The position numbers and the translations under genes were made by a program. A model generated the notes under the pieces. That model worked only from the letters and a program-made list of their open reading frames with translations. It had not been told where the DNA came from and did not search any database. From Bog-564 sp035509915 (GTDB taxonomy: Bacteria; Actinomycetota; Acidimicrobiia; Acidimicrobiales; UBA8190): 19,616 nucleotides of DNA. Location: NCBI GenBank assembly GCA_035509915.1, contig DATKIB010000149.1, positions 1 to 19,616 of the forward strand, in the 5' to 3' direction. Each line of letters opens with the position of its first letter. Position 1 is the stretch's first letter. Positions 6,407 to 13,563 of this stretch are shown one piece after another.

Positions 6407-7204
6407 CTACCTCGGCCGGCGCGGCCTAAGCCCGAACGAGGCGAAGCCGGGAGTCTGGATGGTGATCAACAACCCTCCTGCAATGGTCAGCAGTATGCCG
6501 ATTCCGGGATGCAGGCTCGGGGACTCCCGAAGCCCTCTTATGAGTGCGCCGAGCCCCATGAGCATTGGCACCAATGCGACGACCGGCGGCAACCAGGCGG
6601 GCGTCCGACGCTGGGTCACAAGCGGCAGGAGAACGAGTACCACGACGAGCAGGAAAGGGCCCGCATCGATCCCGTTGCCGGCGCTCCCGGCCAACAGGAA
6701 CTTGACCGGAATGTGCCATGCCGTGACTGAACTTGGCCCGATGCTCCACCACTTGACGAAGCTGCCGATCACGACCAACGCGGCGCCGAGGAGCGCCGTG
6801 AGGCCGACGTCTTCGACGGACAGTGGGCCGCGAGCCGCCAGAGGGCGCGCTGTGACGGTCGCTGGCGTCGTGACGGTCGCTGGCGCACTGACAGTCTCAG
6901 TCGCAGTGACGGTCGCAGGCGAAGTGATGGCTGCCGGCGCAGTGACGGCCGCCGGCGCAGTGACGGCCGCGTCGTCGCGGGCGGCGATCAGTCGGTGTCC
7001 GTCGGTCCACGCCTCCCAGTCGTTGGAGCACCGGATCTTCACCCACTCGCCCGTGTGGTCGATCACCTGGACCTCGAGCCCCGGGTCGAGCTGGGCAACG
7101 GGCGGCTGGGCCGGGTCGGGCTCGCTCCAAGCGGAGAGGCCCGACGACGGGACCTGGTGGGTCGCGGCGAAGGGTCCGGCGGCCTGATTCGCAGGGGTCG
7201 TCAC
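6407..7204 (-). CDS. SH3-like domain protein with four membrane helices, cassette copy A
   Basis: This 265-residue protein has an SH3-like (bacterial SH3) domain at about 15-74, with PSSGLSAWSEPD and then GEWVKIRCSNDWEAWTDG. A repeat linker of A-x-V-T units follows (79-120). Four hydrophobic helices lie at about 132-150, 181-197, 204-224 and 231-250, with a KWW motif after the first. Basic residues lie between helices 2 and 3 (TQRR) and at the end (RPRRPR). The positive-inside rule therefore puts both termini, including the SH3-like domain, in the cytoplasm. The start is a GTG at 7204 that overlaps the stop of a 16-codon leader ORF (GTGA). It is the first large gene of the cluster. It could be a sensor or scaffold, but the function is not shown. 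Confidence 0.87.
   Translation of the reverse strand: MTTPANQAAGPFAATHQVPSSGLSAWSEPDPAQPPVAQLDPGLEVQVIDHTGEWVKIRCSNDWEAWTDGHRLIAARDDAAVTAPAAVTAPAAITSPATVTATETVSAPATVTTPATVTARPLAARGPLSVEDVGLTALLGAALVVIGSFVKWWSIGPSSVTAWHIPVKFLLAGSAGNGIDAGPFLLVVVLVLLPLVTQRRTPAWLPPVVALVPMLMGLGALIRGLRESPSLHPGIGILLTIAGGLLITIQTPGFASFGLRPRRPR
6852..6977 (-). repeat. Seven 18-bp tandem repeats encoding Ala/Thr/Val hexapeptides
   Basis: Seven consecutive 18-bp units of the type GTGACGGTCGCTGGCGCA (plus strand) encode six-residue repeats in the linker of the SH3-like membrane protein. Units 3 and 7 are the most diverged. The paralogous gene at 9648-10445 lacks this array and has an ordinary Ala/Thr/Pro linker, so the array expanded after the cassette duplication. 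Confidence 0.85.
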
Positions 7205-7251
7205 GGCTCCGCCTTTCCAAGAACCTCGAGAGCTCCAGTCAGATCGAGCAT
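7201..7251 (-). CDS. 16-residue leader ORF, cassette copy A
   Basis: The ATG at 7251 opens MLDLTGALEVLGKAEP and a TGA that overlaps the GTG start of the SH3-like gene. GAGAAGGGGG lies about 5 bases before the ATG as a ribosome binding site. An equivalent ORF of the same length and arrangement precedes cassette copy B. Between the two there are five replacement and two silent codon differences but no frameshift. This supports conserved coupling more than conserved peptide sequence. Confidence 0.5.
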   Translation of the reverse strand: MLDLTGALEVLGKAEP

Positions 7252-7279
7252 CTGGACCCCCTTCTCACAAGCAGTCCGA

Positions 7280-7308
7280 AGCTTAGGAGAGCGCCACCAC
7301 CATGACAA
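7280..7308 (-). promoter_or_regulatory. Predicted promoter of cassette copy A
   Basis: On the minus strand TTGTCA (7308-7303) and TAAGCT (7285-7280) are separated by 17 bp. The same boxes with the same spacing occur before copy B although the spacer bases differ. Transcription would start about 20 bases before the leader ORF. Confidence 0.6.
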
Positions 7309-7386
7309 TAGGTAGGCAACAGTTAGACAAAGCTGAATGTTGCACGAGGGCCGAGTCCCCGCGGCGGGCATCGGGAATGCGGCCGG

Positions 7387-8829
7387 CTACGGGACGAGCA
7401 CGCGCCTTCCCGACATCGAGTAGGTGCAAGTCACTCCCGGGGGGGTGACGATCTCGGCGAACTGGCCGTTCGTGATCGAGTTGGGTCCGAGGGTTCCGAT
7501 CATCGCGGGCACTGCGGTGCCGTTTTGGCCGACACCGACGGCTCCGGAGACTTTGAACCTTCCGCTCGAGGGGTCGTATGGACCGAGGAGCAGGACGTTA
7601 CTGAACGTCATGGCCATCTGTGTGCCGCTTGTGACGATGTGTGCGTAGGTGTTGAAGGTGCTCGATACCAGGGCACTTGCGCAGTCAGCAGATGTGAAGG
7701 AGCTGCCGGGGACGTGCGCCAAGAGATGCGCATTGGACAAGCTGAGCGTGTAGAGCGTCCCGCCGGCGTTGAGGCCGGGCGGGAGCGTGCTCGTGGTGGA
7801 GCTGCCGCCTGCGGAGCCGGAGGGACTGTCCGCTGAGCCTCTCGTGCCCGCGGGGCGCGTGAAGGTCCTCCCAGTGTTGGTGTCGACCAGGGTGAAGGTG
7901 CTGATCGGTGCCGGAGCTGGCACGACTACCACCACCGTCGCGGGCGAGAAGGTTTGCCAGCGGGGCCCGACGTATCTCGGTGCGACGGTCGTCGGAATTG
8001 GCGGGGTGAGTGGGTTGCCGCAGTAGCAGCGTGCGCGCGGGACCCCGTAGCTGTCGACGAGAACTGCGGTCCCAGCCTGGAGGATCTCGGGTATTGGGTT
8101 TGCCACCCCGTTTATGTATCCGTGGTTCGTGACCTGTGTGTCGCCTCTCAGAATCACCGGCGTGAGGGTGTCGATGTATGTGGCGAGCCCGCCGTAAGGG
8201 ATGCCCTCTGCCGCTGCCCAGGCCCGTCCGAGTGAGGGGTTGGCGTTCAGGTAGCCGATCATTTGCTGGGCGTTGCAGCTGCTCAGGTTCAAGGTCCCGC
8301 CGTAGAGGCCGACCGTGGCGCCCGAGATCGACGAGACCGCACCGGGCGCCGTGCTCGCAGGCGGGGTCGTGGTCGTAGTCGTTGCCTGGCCGACGGCGAA
8401 GGCGCTTGCCACCGACGGCGTGAAGGCGTTGGTCCCTGGCGAGTTGGCGGCGTCCAAGAAGACCTCACCTTTGGGCGCGGTGGAACCGCCGCTCTTGTTG
8501 GTGCCGGCGACCACGATGCCGACGACGAGCGCGATCGCCACGAGCACAACAGTTGCCGTCTGGCGCCCGGCCCTGGTGTTCACGAGCCAGTCGAAGGGCG
8601 TACCAGGTCGCCGGTCCCCTCCACCCCCGGTAAGCCCAGCAGCGGACCCGGGTGCCGGACCGGTCGGCGCGCTCGTAGGGGTGCGCGTCGGGGTGCTCGT
8701 AGGAGAACCCGATAGCGGGCCGGCCGGCGGCCCCGGAGGAGGCCCGCTCGGCGACGAAGGTGAAGATGGGGGAGGTGGACCTCCGGATGGCGGTCCCGTC
8801 GGCGGCCCACCAGGCGTGTCGGCGCTCAT
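7387..8829 (-). CDS. DUF6777 membrane-anchored protein, cassette copy B
   Basis: This 480-residue paralogue of the gene at 4314-5690 has the same architecture. A longer Pro/Ser/Thr-rich head is followed by a membrane helix near residues 88-110. The DUF6777 domain comes next, with GEVFLDAANSPGTNAFTPSVA, LYGGTLNLSSC, LTPVILRGDTQVTNHGY and RCYCGNPLTPP. Then come the VDTNTGRTFTRPAG strand and a C-terminal domain with YDPSSGRFKV and TPPGVTCTY. The ATG at 8829 is preceded by GAGGGAG. It is the last gene of copy B, 60 bp after its neighbour. Divergence from copy A is spread along the whole gene, so this duplication is older than the 464-bp one. Confidence 0.9.
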   Translation of the reverse strand: MSADTPGGPPTGPPSGGPPPPSSPSSPSGPPPGPPAGPLSGSPTSTPTRTPTSAPTGPAPGSAAGLTGGGGDRRPGTPFDWLVNTRAGRQTATVVLVAIALVVGIVVAGTNKSGGSTAPKGEVFLDAANSPGTNAFTPSVASAFAVGQATTTTTTPPASTAPGAVSSISGATVGLYGGTLNLSSCNAQQMIGYLNANPSLGRAWAAAEGIPYGGLATYIDTLTPVILRGDTQVTNHGYINGVANPIPEILQAGTAVLVDSYGVPRARCYCGNPLTPPIPTTVAPRYVGPRWQTFSPATVVVVVPAPAPISTFTLVDTNTGRTFTRPAGTRGSADSPSGSAGGSSTTSTLPPGLNAGGTLYTLSLSNAHLLAHVPGSSFTSADCASALVSSTFNTYAHIVTSGTQMAMTFSNVLLLGPYDPSSGRFKVSGAVGVGQNGTAVPAMIGTLGPNSITNGQFAEIVTPPGVTCTYSMSGRRVLVP

Positions 8830-8889
8830 CGCTCCCTCGGCTCTAGCGGCCGTGTGTTGGTTGGCTCGTCGGCACGAGGGTCCACGTTC

Positions 8890-9651
8890 TCACCCACACT
8901 CGTTGACCGGGAGGATCATCTGGACCGAGACCGTCCACCCGGAGTCCACATCGGGAAGGGTGGTGTCGAACTGCGACATCTGGCAGTCGTGACCGCTTGC
9001 GCTATTGCTCGAGCCGTCCGGGTTCGAGACACTGGCGCTCCACGAGAGCTCGTAGTGGTGGCCGTCCCCGCAGTTGTTCACCGAAGCCGAGAGGACCACG
9101 GGGCTCCCGGTTGCGGTGAAGGAGCCTCCGGAGCCCGAGATCGCTCCGGTGTCGCCATTCGAGACGGCGATCTCAGATGGGTACCCGAGGCTGCAGGCTG
9201 GCGGAGCGGGCGCCGATGTCGTCGGCGGGGCGGCCTGGCCTCCGGGAGGCGCGCCGCCGCCAGAGGGGGTCCCGCCGCCGGATGGTGTGGAGCTGCTCGT
9301 TGTGGAGCTCTGGGGCGTGGAGCTGGTCGTTGTGGAGCTCTCGGGCTCGCCGGCAGCTGGCGTGCTCGTCGTGCTCGAGGGCTGGAGGATCGGGAGCGCA
9401 GACGGGCTTGCTTGCGTCGCAGACTGGCCCTGGGCGGCGATCGAACAACCACAGGCCACCCCCGCGACGGCTGCCCCGACGATGACCGCGGGGAGGGCCC
9501 CAAGAAGCAGCCCGAAAATCATGAGCAGGCAGCCCAAGCCCCTCGTGTTGGGGTCTGGCTGGCTGGCGGGTGGCGGGCCCTCAGAAGCGCCCGTGAAACC
9601 GAAGGCCTCGACGGTCTGTGCGCCACTCGCCTCGTATTCGCCAAACGTCAT
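8890..9651 (-). CDS. Single-helix anchored protein with four-cysteine C-terminal domain, cassette copy B
   Basis: This 253-residue protein starts MTFGEYEASGAQ at an ATG that overlaps the stop of the SH3-like gene (ATGA). The frame is open far upstream, but that part is only the shadow of the SH3-like gene. One membrane segment lies at about 40-66. A Ser/Thr/Gly/Pro stalk follows, then the four-cysteine domain: CSLGYPSEIAVSNGD, NCGDGHHYELSWSAS, HDCQMSQF and LPVNECG. Compared with the copy A versions the domain is clearly diverged, yet all four cysteines and the GDGHH motif are kept. Confidence 0.87.
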   Translation of the reverse strand: MTFGEYEASGAQTVEAFGFTGASEGPPPASQPDPNTRGLGCLLMIFGLLLGALPAVIVGAAVAGVACGCSIAAQGQSATQASPSALPILQPSSTTSTPAAGEPESSTTTSSTPQSSTTSSSTPSGGGTPSGGGAPPGGQAAPPTTSAPAPPACSLGYPSEIAVSNGDTGAISGSGGSFTATGSPVVLSASVNNCGDGHHYELSWSASVSNPDGSSNSASGHDCQMSQFDTTLPDVDSGWTVSVQMILPVNECG

Positions 9652-10445
9652 CGTTTCCTCCCTCTCAGAACGATCGAGGCGAACCCAAGGGTGTTGGTCA
9701 AGATCAGCAGTCCGCCGGCGAGCGTGAGTATGAGACCGATCCCGGGGTGAAGGCTCGGCGTCCCGTGAAGCCCCCGGGCCAGAGCACCCGATCCAGCGAC
9801 GAGCGGGACCACGGAGATCGCAGGGAGACCCAACGCAGGCAGACGCCGCCGCGTGAACAACGGCAGGGCCACCAGGACCACGACGAGCAGGAACGGTCCC
9901 ACGTCCACACCGGTGCCGGCGCTCCCGCCGAGGACGAACTTGAAGGGGACGTGCCAAGCGGTGATGGAAGCCGACCCGACCGTCCACCACTTGAGGAAGC
10001 TTCCGACTATCACGAGTGCCCCGCCCAGGAGCGCAGGTATCCCGACGTCCGCAGCGGACAGGGCACCCGTCGGGACGGAGCGTGCGACGGGTGCGGCGCT
10101 TCCAGCCATAGCCGGTGCGGTCGTCTCGGGGGCGGATGCGGCGGGGGTGGCGGTCGCGGGGGCGGAGACCGGGACCTGCGTCTCGGTCCTGAGCGCGGCC
10201 TGCGCCTCGGCCTTGGGCGCTATTGCGACCAAGCGCGGTCCGTCGGTCCACGCCTCCCAGTCGTTGGAGCACCGGATCTTCACCCACTCGCCTGTGTGGT
10301 CGATCACCTGGACCTCGAGCCCAGGGTCGAGCTGGGCCACAGGGGCCTGCTTCGGGTCTGGACCGGTCCAAGCGGAAAGACCCGAGGACGGAACCACGTG
10401 GGTCGCGGCGAAGGTTCCGGCGGCCGGATTCGCTGGTGTCGTCAC
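9648..10445 (-). CDS. SH3-like domain protein with four membrane helices, cassette copy B
   Basis: This 265-residue protein is the same length as its copy A paralogue although the linker between residues 75 and 125 is unrelated. The SH3-like part is almost the same (DPGLEVQVIDHTGEW, then CSNDWEAWTDG). Four membrane helices follow, with LKWW after the first, a basic loop (TRRR) between helices 2 and 3, and a basic end (RGRKR), again implying a cytoplasmic SH3-like domain. The start is GTG at 10445, overlapping the leader ORF stop. Its own stop overlaps the next start as ATGA. Confidence 0.87.
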   Translation of the reverse strand: MTTPANPAAGTFAATHVVPSSGLSAWTGPDPKQAPVAQLDPGLEVQVIDHTGEWVKIRCSNDWEAWTDGPRLVAIAPKAEAQAALRTETQVPVSAPATATPAASAPETTAPAMAGSAAPVARSVPTGALSAADVGIPALLGGALVIVGSFLKWWTVGSASITAWHVPFKFVLGGSAGTGVDVGPFLLVVVLVALPLFTRRRLPALGLPAISVVPLVAGSGALARGLHGTPSLHPGIGLILTLAGGLLILTNTLGFASIVLRGRKR

Positions 10446-10492
10446 GACTCCGCCTTCCCAAGGACCTCGCGAGGTCCAGCCGAATCGAGCAT
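10442..10492 (-). CDS. 16-residue leader ORF, cassette copy B
   Basis: The ATG at 10492 opens MLDSAGPREVLGKAES and ends in a TGA overlapping the GTG start of the SH3-like gene, as in copy A. GAGAAGGGGG is again about 5 bases upstream. The ORF contains a perfect 16-bp palindrome that could fold in the transcript. Confidence 0.5.
   Translation of the reverse strand: MLDSAGPREVLGKAES
10462..10477. other. Perfect 16-bp palindrome inside the copy B leader ORF
   Basis: GGACCTCGCGAGGTCC is a perfect palindrome that could form a hairpin about 20 bases before the SH3-like gene start. Copy A has only an imperfect counterpart here (CTCGAG then GAGCTC), so any regulatory role is not conserved. Confidence 0.45.
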
Positions 10493-10520
10493 CAGGACCC
10501 CCTTCTCACAGCGAGTCCAC

Positions 10521-10549
10521 AGCTTAAAAGAGCGATGCCACCGTGACAA
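10521..10549 (-). promoter_or_regulatory. Predicted promoter of cassette copy B
   Basis: On the minus strand TTGTCA (10549-10544) and TAAGCT (10526-10521) are separated by 17 bp. Boxes and spacing are identical to those of copy A at 7280-7308. Confidence 0.6.
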
Positions 10550-10612
10550 CAGGTGAGCAACAGCTCGACGGAGATGAAGGTCACGGGCTCGCCCGCTGGG
10601 CGGGGACCCTTC

Positions 10613-10641
10613 TCGACTGGCTCCTGGGTGGCACATACGAT
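10613..10641 (+). promoter_or_regulatory. Possible promoter of the LLM-class oxidoreductase
   Basis: TCGACT (10613-10618) and TACGAT (10636-10641) are separated by 17 bp, about 38 bp before the GTG start. Each box matches consensus at four of six positions. Confidence 0.35.
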
Positions 10642-10678
10642 CCGTTCGATGTTGCAGCCGGTCGCGAAGAGGTCCTGA

Positions 10679-11563
10679 GTGCGCTTCAGCTATGCGGAGT
10701 CGATGGTCGGCCCCGTCTACTACGCGCCGCTGGCGCAGGCCGCCGAGGAAGCCGGCTACGACTCCTTCATCGTCCCCGACTCGATCGCCTACCCCGAGCA
10801 CTCCGAAAGCACGTATCCCTTCAATCCCGACGGGACGCGCGACTTCTTGGAGGACAAGCCCTTCCTCGATCCGTTCGCGCTCATCTCCGCGCTCGGGGCG
10901 GTGACCTCGAGGCTCCGCTTTGTCGTGTTCGTCCTGAAGCTGCCGATCCGTCACCCGGTGCTCGTGGCGAAGCAGGCGGCGTCGGTGGCCGTGCTCACCG
11001 GGGACCGGCTCGTGCTCGGGGTGGGGACGAGCCCCTGGCCCGAGGACTACGCGCTCTGCGACGTCGCGTGGGAGGGCCGAGGCCGGCGCATGGACGAGGA
11101 GATCGAGATCATCCGCGGGCTCACGAGACCCGAGGGCGGCTGGTTCGAGTTCCACGGGAAGGTCTTCGAACTGCCGGCGGTGAAGATGTCCCCGGCACCG
11201 CGCAGCCCGGTGCCGATCCTCGTCGGCGGCCACGGGGAGGCCGCGCTACGGCGCGCCGCGCGCGCCGGTGACGGCTGGTTGCACGGAGGGGGTGACCCGC
11301 AAGATCTGCCGGTGCTGCTCGCGCGTCTCGCGGAACTTCGTGCGGAGGCGGGCAGAGCCAACGAGCCCTTCGAGGTGCACGTGATCTCCACCGACGCCTA
11401 CACGGCCGACGGTGTCCGGCGCCTCGAGGAGCAGGGTGTCACGGACGTGATCGTCGGGTTTCGCTGGCCGTACCTGGTCGGGCCCGATACCCAGCCCCTG
11501 GGCGAGAAGCTGGACGCCCTGCGGCGCTTCGCCGAGGACGTGATGCTGAAGGTCCGCGCATAG
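10679..11563 (+). CDS. LLM-class flavin/F420-dependent oxidoreductase
   Basis: This 294-residue enzyme belongs to the bacterial luciferase-like monooxygenase (LLM) superfamily. It starts at GTG after AAGAGG. MRFSYAESMV forms the first strand of a TIM barrel. GYDSFIVPDS and the central LPIRHPVLVAKQAASVAVLT are typical of the F420-dependent branch, as are LVLGVGTSPW and PVPILVGGHGEAALRRAARAGDGWL. Such enzymes use reduced F420 or FMN; the substrate is not predictable. It is followed 59 bp later by an NTF2-like gene on the same strand, probably in one transcript. It is divergent from the cassette B promoter. Confidence 0.9.
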   Translation: MRFSYAESMVGPVYYAPLAQAAEEAGYDSFIVPDSIAYPEHSESTYPFNPDGTRDFLEDKPFLDPFALISALGAVTSRLRFVVFVLKLPIRHPVLVAKQAASVAVLTGDRLVLGVGTSPWPEDYALCDVAWEGRGRRMDEEIEIIRGLTRPEGGWFEFHGKVFELPAVKMSPAPRSPVPILVGGHGEAALRRAARAGDGWLHGGGDPQDLPVLLARLAELRAEAGRANEPFEVHVISTDAYTADGVRRLEEQGVTDVIVGFRWPYLVGPDTQPLGEKLDALRRFAEDVMLKVRA

Positions 11564-11622
11564 GGGTCAGCGGGGCGAGACGAAGACGGGGACCATCCGA
11601 GGGACGCAACGAGGGAGGGAAG

Positions 11623-12021
11623 ATGGGACGAGCGCTCGAGATGTCGAGGCGGTCGGTGGAGCGGATCGAGGCCAAGGACCGTGACGGCTGGTTGGAGCTG
11701 TTCGCGGAGGACGCTGTGGTAGAGGACCCGGTCGGGCCGAGCATGCTCGACTCCACAGGGGGCGGTCACCGGGGCAAGGAGGCGATCGCGGCCTTCTACG
11801 ACACCACCATCTCGACGAGCGAGAAGGTGATCATCACCTTCGACCGCAGCATCGAGTGCGGCGACGAGGTTGCCCGAGCTGGCGACATCTCGATCACCCT
11901 CCCGGGGGGGAAGGTGGGCCATGTCGCCTGCGTGAACATCTACAAGGTGGGCGCCGACGGCAGGCTCGTGTCGCTGCGATCGTTCTGGGACGCGAGCACC
12001 CTGGCCTTCGCCGACGCCTGA
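11623..12021 (+). CDS. NTF2-like / SnoaL-type small protein
   Basis: This 132-residue cytoplasmic protein fits the nuclear transport factor 2 fold (SnoaL/ketosteroid-isomerase-like). An N-terminal helix contains DRDGWLELFAEDAVVEDPVG. Then come GHRGKEAIAAFYDTTI, a curved sheet, and the final KVGADGRLVSLRSFWD. The ATG follows GGGAGGGAAG. Members are lyases, isomerases, cyclases or simple binders, so the reaction is open. The pairing with an LLM oxidoreductase suggests one pathway. Sterol or fatty-acid catabolism is possible given the neighbourhood, but no KstR-like site was seen here. Confidence 0.83.
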   Translation: MGRALEMSRRSVERIEAKDRDGWLELFAEDAVVEDPVGPSMLDSTGGGHRGKEAIAAFYDTTISTSEKVIITFDRSIECGDEVARAGDISITLPGGKVGHVACVNIYKVGADGRLVSLRSFWDASTLAFADA

Positions 12022-12072
12022 GTCGGCCGGCCGCTGCGAGCGCGATCAGTCGGTCGGTTGCTGCAAGCGCTG

Positions 12073-13563
12073 CTAGGAGCTCGCCTTCTCAGGGCTCGCT
12101 TGGCGCTGGCCTGTGCGCCGGGCCGGCACGGCGGGGCCCCTGCGGCCCCGGGGCTTGCAGGCAGCGACCGCCTTCTGCAGCTCGCGCATCGCCTCGGGGA
12201 TGCGGTCTGCGAGCACGTCAACGTCGCCGACCGCGTCTGCGCATGCGATGAGGCCGAAACCGATCCGGTCCCGGTAGCTCATTGCAGTCACGTTCAGCGC
12301 AGCGCCGTCGATAACCGGGCCGAACGGGTGGAACGCCACGAGCTCCGCACCCCCGCAGTACAGCGGGACGGGAGGCCCGGGGAAGCTGGACACCACCACG
12401 CTGAACGGCGGGCGACGCGTGGTGAGCCCCGTCACCCTGGACAAGAGTCCCGCGGGCCCGAGTAGCGCCGGCACAGCCAGTTCGGCCAGCGAGCCGAGCA
12501 CGTCGGGACCGAGGACCTGGCTCTGATCCTTCGCGCTGCGGGCGCTCTCGCTCACCGCTAGGAGCCGCACCACCGGGTCGCAGACCGAGGTCTCGAGCGA
12601 CACGAGCATTCCCGAGAGGCGGTTGACCCCGCTCTCGGGGGTGTCGGTCTCGCTGCGCACGGAAATGGGCACGAAGGCCGCCAGCGGCTCGGCCGGCAGT
12701 TCCCCGGCCTCCTCGAGGTGCGCTCTCAGGGCGGCGCCGGTCAAGGCGAGGATCACGTCGTTGACCGTGGCATTGGTCGCACGCCGCACCTCCTCGACGT
12801 CCTCGCGGTGCACTTGGGCGAGGCCGACAGAGCGTTGTGCGCCCACCCTTCCCGCCAGGGACGTGCGCGGGCCTCTGAAGAACCCCGGAGGCCTGACCGT
12901 GTCGAACTGGCGGTTGCGGCCTCGGATGCGCGCCGAGGCCATGAGCAGGTGGGCGGCGGTCCGCGCAGTCGGTATGGCGCGCCGCCCTGCGCTCGACACC
13001 GATCCGAGCAGCAACGACCACGGGCTCGGGGCGCTCTCTAGCTGGTCGAGCTCGTCGGGCGGGTCGAACTGGGCCACCTCTGGGCTCAGGTCCATGAGCA
13101 GCCCGGTCACCTCGGTGCCCGCGATCCCGTCGATGGCCGAGTGGTGGAGCTTTGACACCCCCGCGACGAGGCCGCCCTCGAGCCCCTCGACGACGTGCAT
13201 CTCCCAAAGGGGCCTGCTCCGGTCGAGGGGACGGCTCATCACCTCCGCTGCGTATCGGGCGATCTCGGCCTCCCCGCCTGGGTTCGGGACGGCGCCGTGG
13301 CGCAGGTGGCGGTCGAGGTCCGGTGGCTGGTCCTCGACCCAGCGCGGGTGGTCGAACCCGCCTGGCACGGTCACCAGCCGCCTCCTGAACGGCGGGAGCA
13401 GATGCAGCCTGTTCTCGAGTATCTGGCGCATCGACTCGTAAGGCGGGGGTGAGCCCGCGGGGGCGGTGGACGGGTCCAGCACGGCCACGGCACCAACCTG
13501 GAAGAGGTTCGTCTGCGACTCGAGGGACAAGAAGAGCGAGTCGAGCCCGCTGAGGCGTTGCAT
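12073..13563 (-). CDS. Wax ester synthase / diacylglycerol acyltransferase (WS/DGAT)
   Basis: This 496-residue enzyme transfers the acyl group of acyl-CoA to an alcohol or diacylglycerol, making wax esters or triacylglycerol for storage. It starts MQRLSGLDSLFL, as is usual for the family. RPLWEMHVVEG (about 117-127) is followed by the active-site motif HHSAIDG (140-146, consensus HHxxxDG). The segment NATVNDVILALTGAALR and later FNV/PFGPVIDGAALN-type motifs also fit. The ATG at 13563 follows AAAGGGG by 8 bases; longer upstream reading frames lack a start signal. A basic Arg/Lys/Pro tail of about 30 residues ends the protein. It converges on the NTF2-like gene with a 51-bp gap and no clear terminator. 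Confidence 0.92.
   Translation of the reverse strand: MQRLSGLDSLFLSLESQTNLFQVGAVAVLDPSTAPAGSPPPYESMRQILENRLHLLPPFRRRLVTVPGGFDHPRWVEDQPPDLDRHLRHGAVPNPGGEAEIARYAAEVMSRPLDRSRPLWEMHVVEGLEGGLVAGVSKLHHSAIDGIAGTEVTGLLMDLSPEVAQFDPPDELDQLESAPSPWSLLLGSVSSAGRRAIPTARTAAHLLMASARIRGRNRQFDTVRPPGFFRGPRTSLAGRVGAQRSVGLAQVHREDVEEVRRATNATVNDVILALTGAALRAHLEEAGELPAEPLAAFVPISVRSETDTPESGVNRLSGMLVSLETSVCDPVVRLLAVSESARSAKDQSQVLGPDVLGSLAELAVPALLGPAGLLSRVTGLTTRRPPFSVVVSSFPGPPVPLYCGGAELVAFHPFGPVIDGAALNVTAMSYRDRIGFGLIACADAVGDVDVLADRIPEAMRELQKAVAACKPRGRRGPAVPARRTGQRQASPEKASS

Noticed and set aside
7357..7368. CCCCGCGGCGGG as terminator of cassette copy B
   Set aside because: The stem is only 4-5 bp with a tiny loop and has no T run after it.
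9652..10461. N-terminal extension of the four-cysteine protein of copy B
   Set aside because: The frame is open, but this part is the out-of-frame reading of the SH3-like gene. The ATGA overlap at 9651 and the paralogue lengths fix the start.
10493..11233. Long upstream extension of the copy B leader ORF
   Set aside because: It is antisense to the LLM oxidoreductase gene. Only the last 16 codons have a ribosome binding site and a counterpart in copy A.
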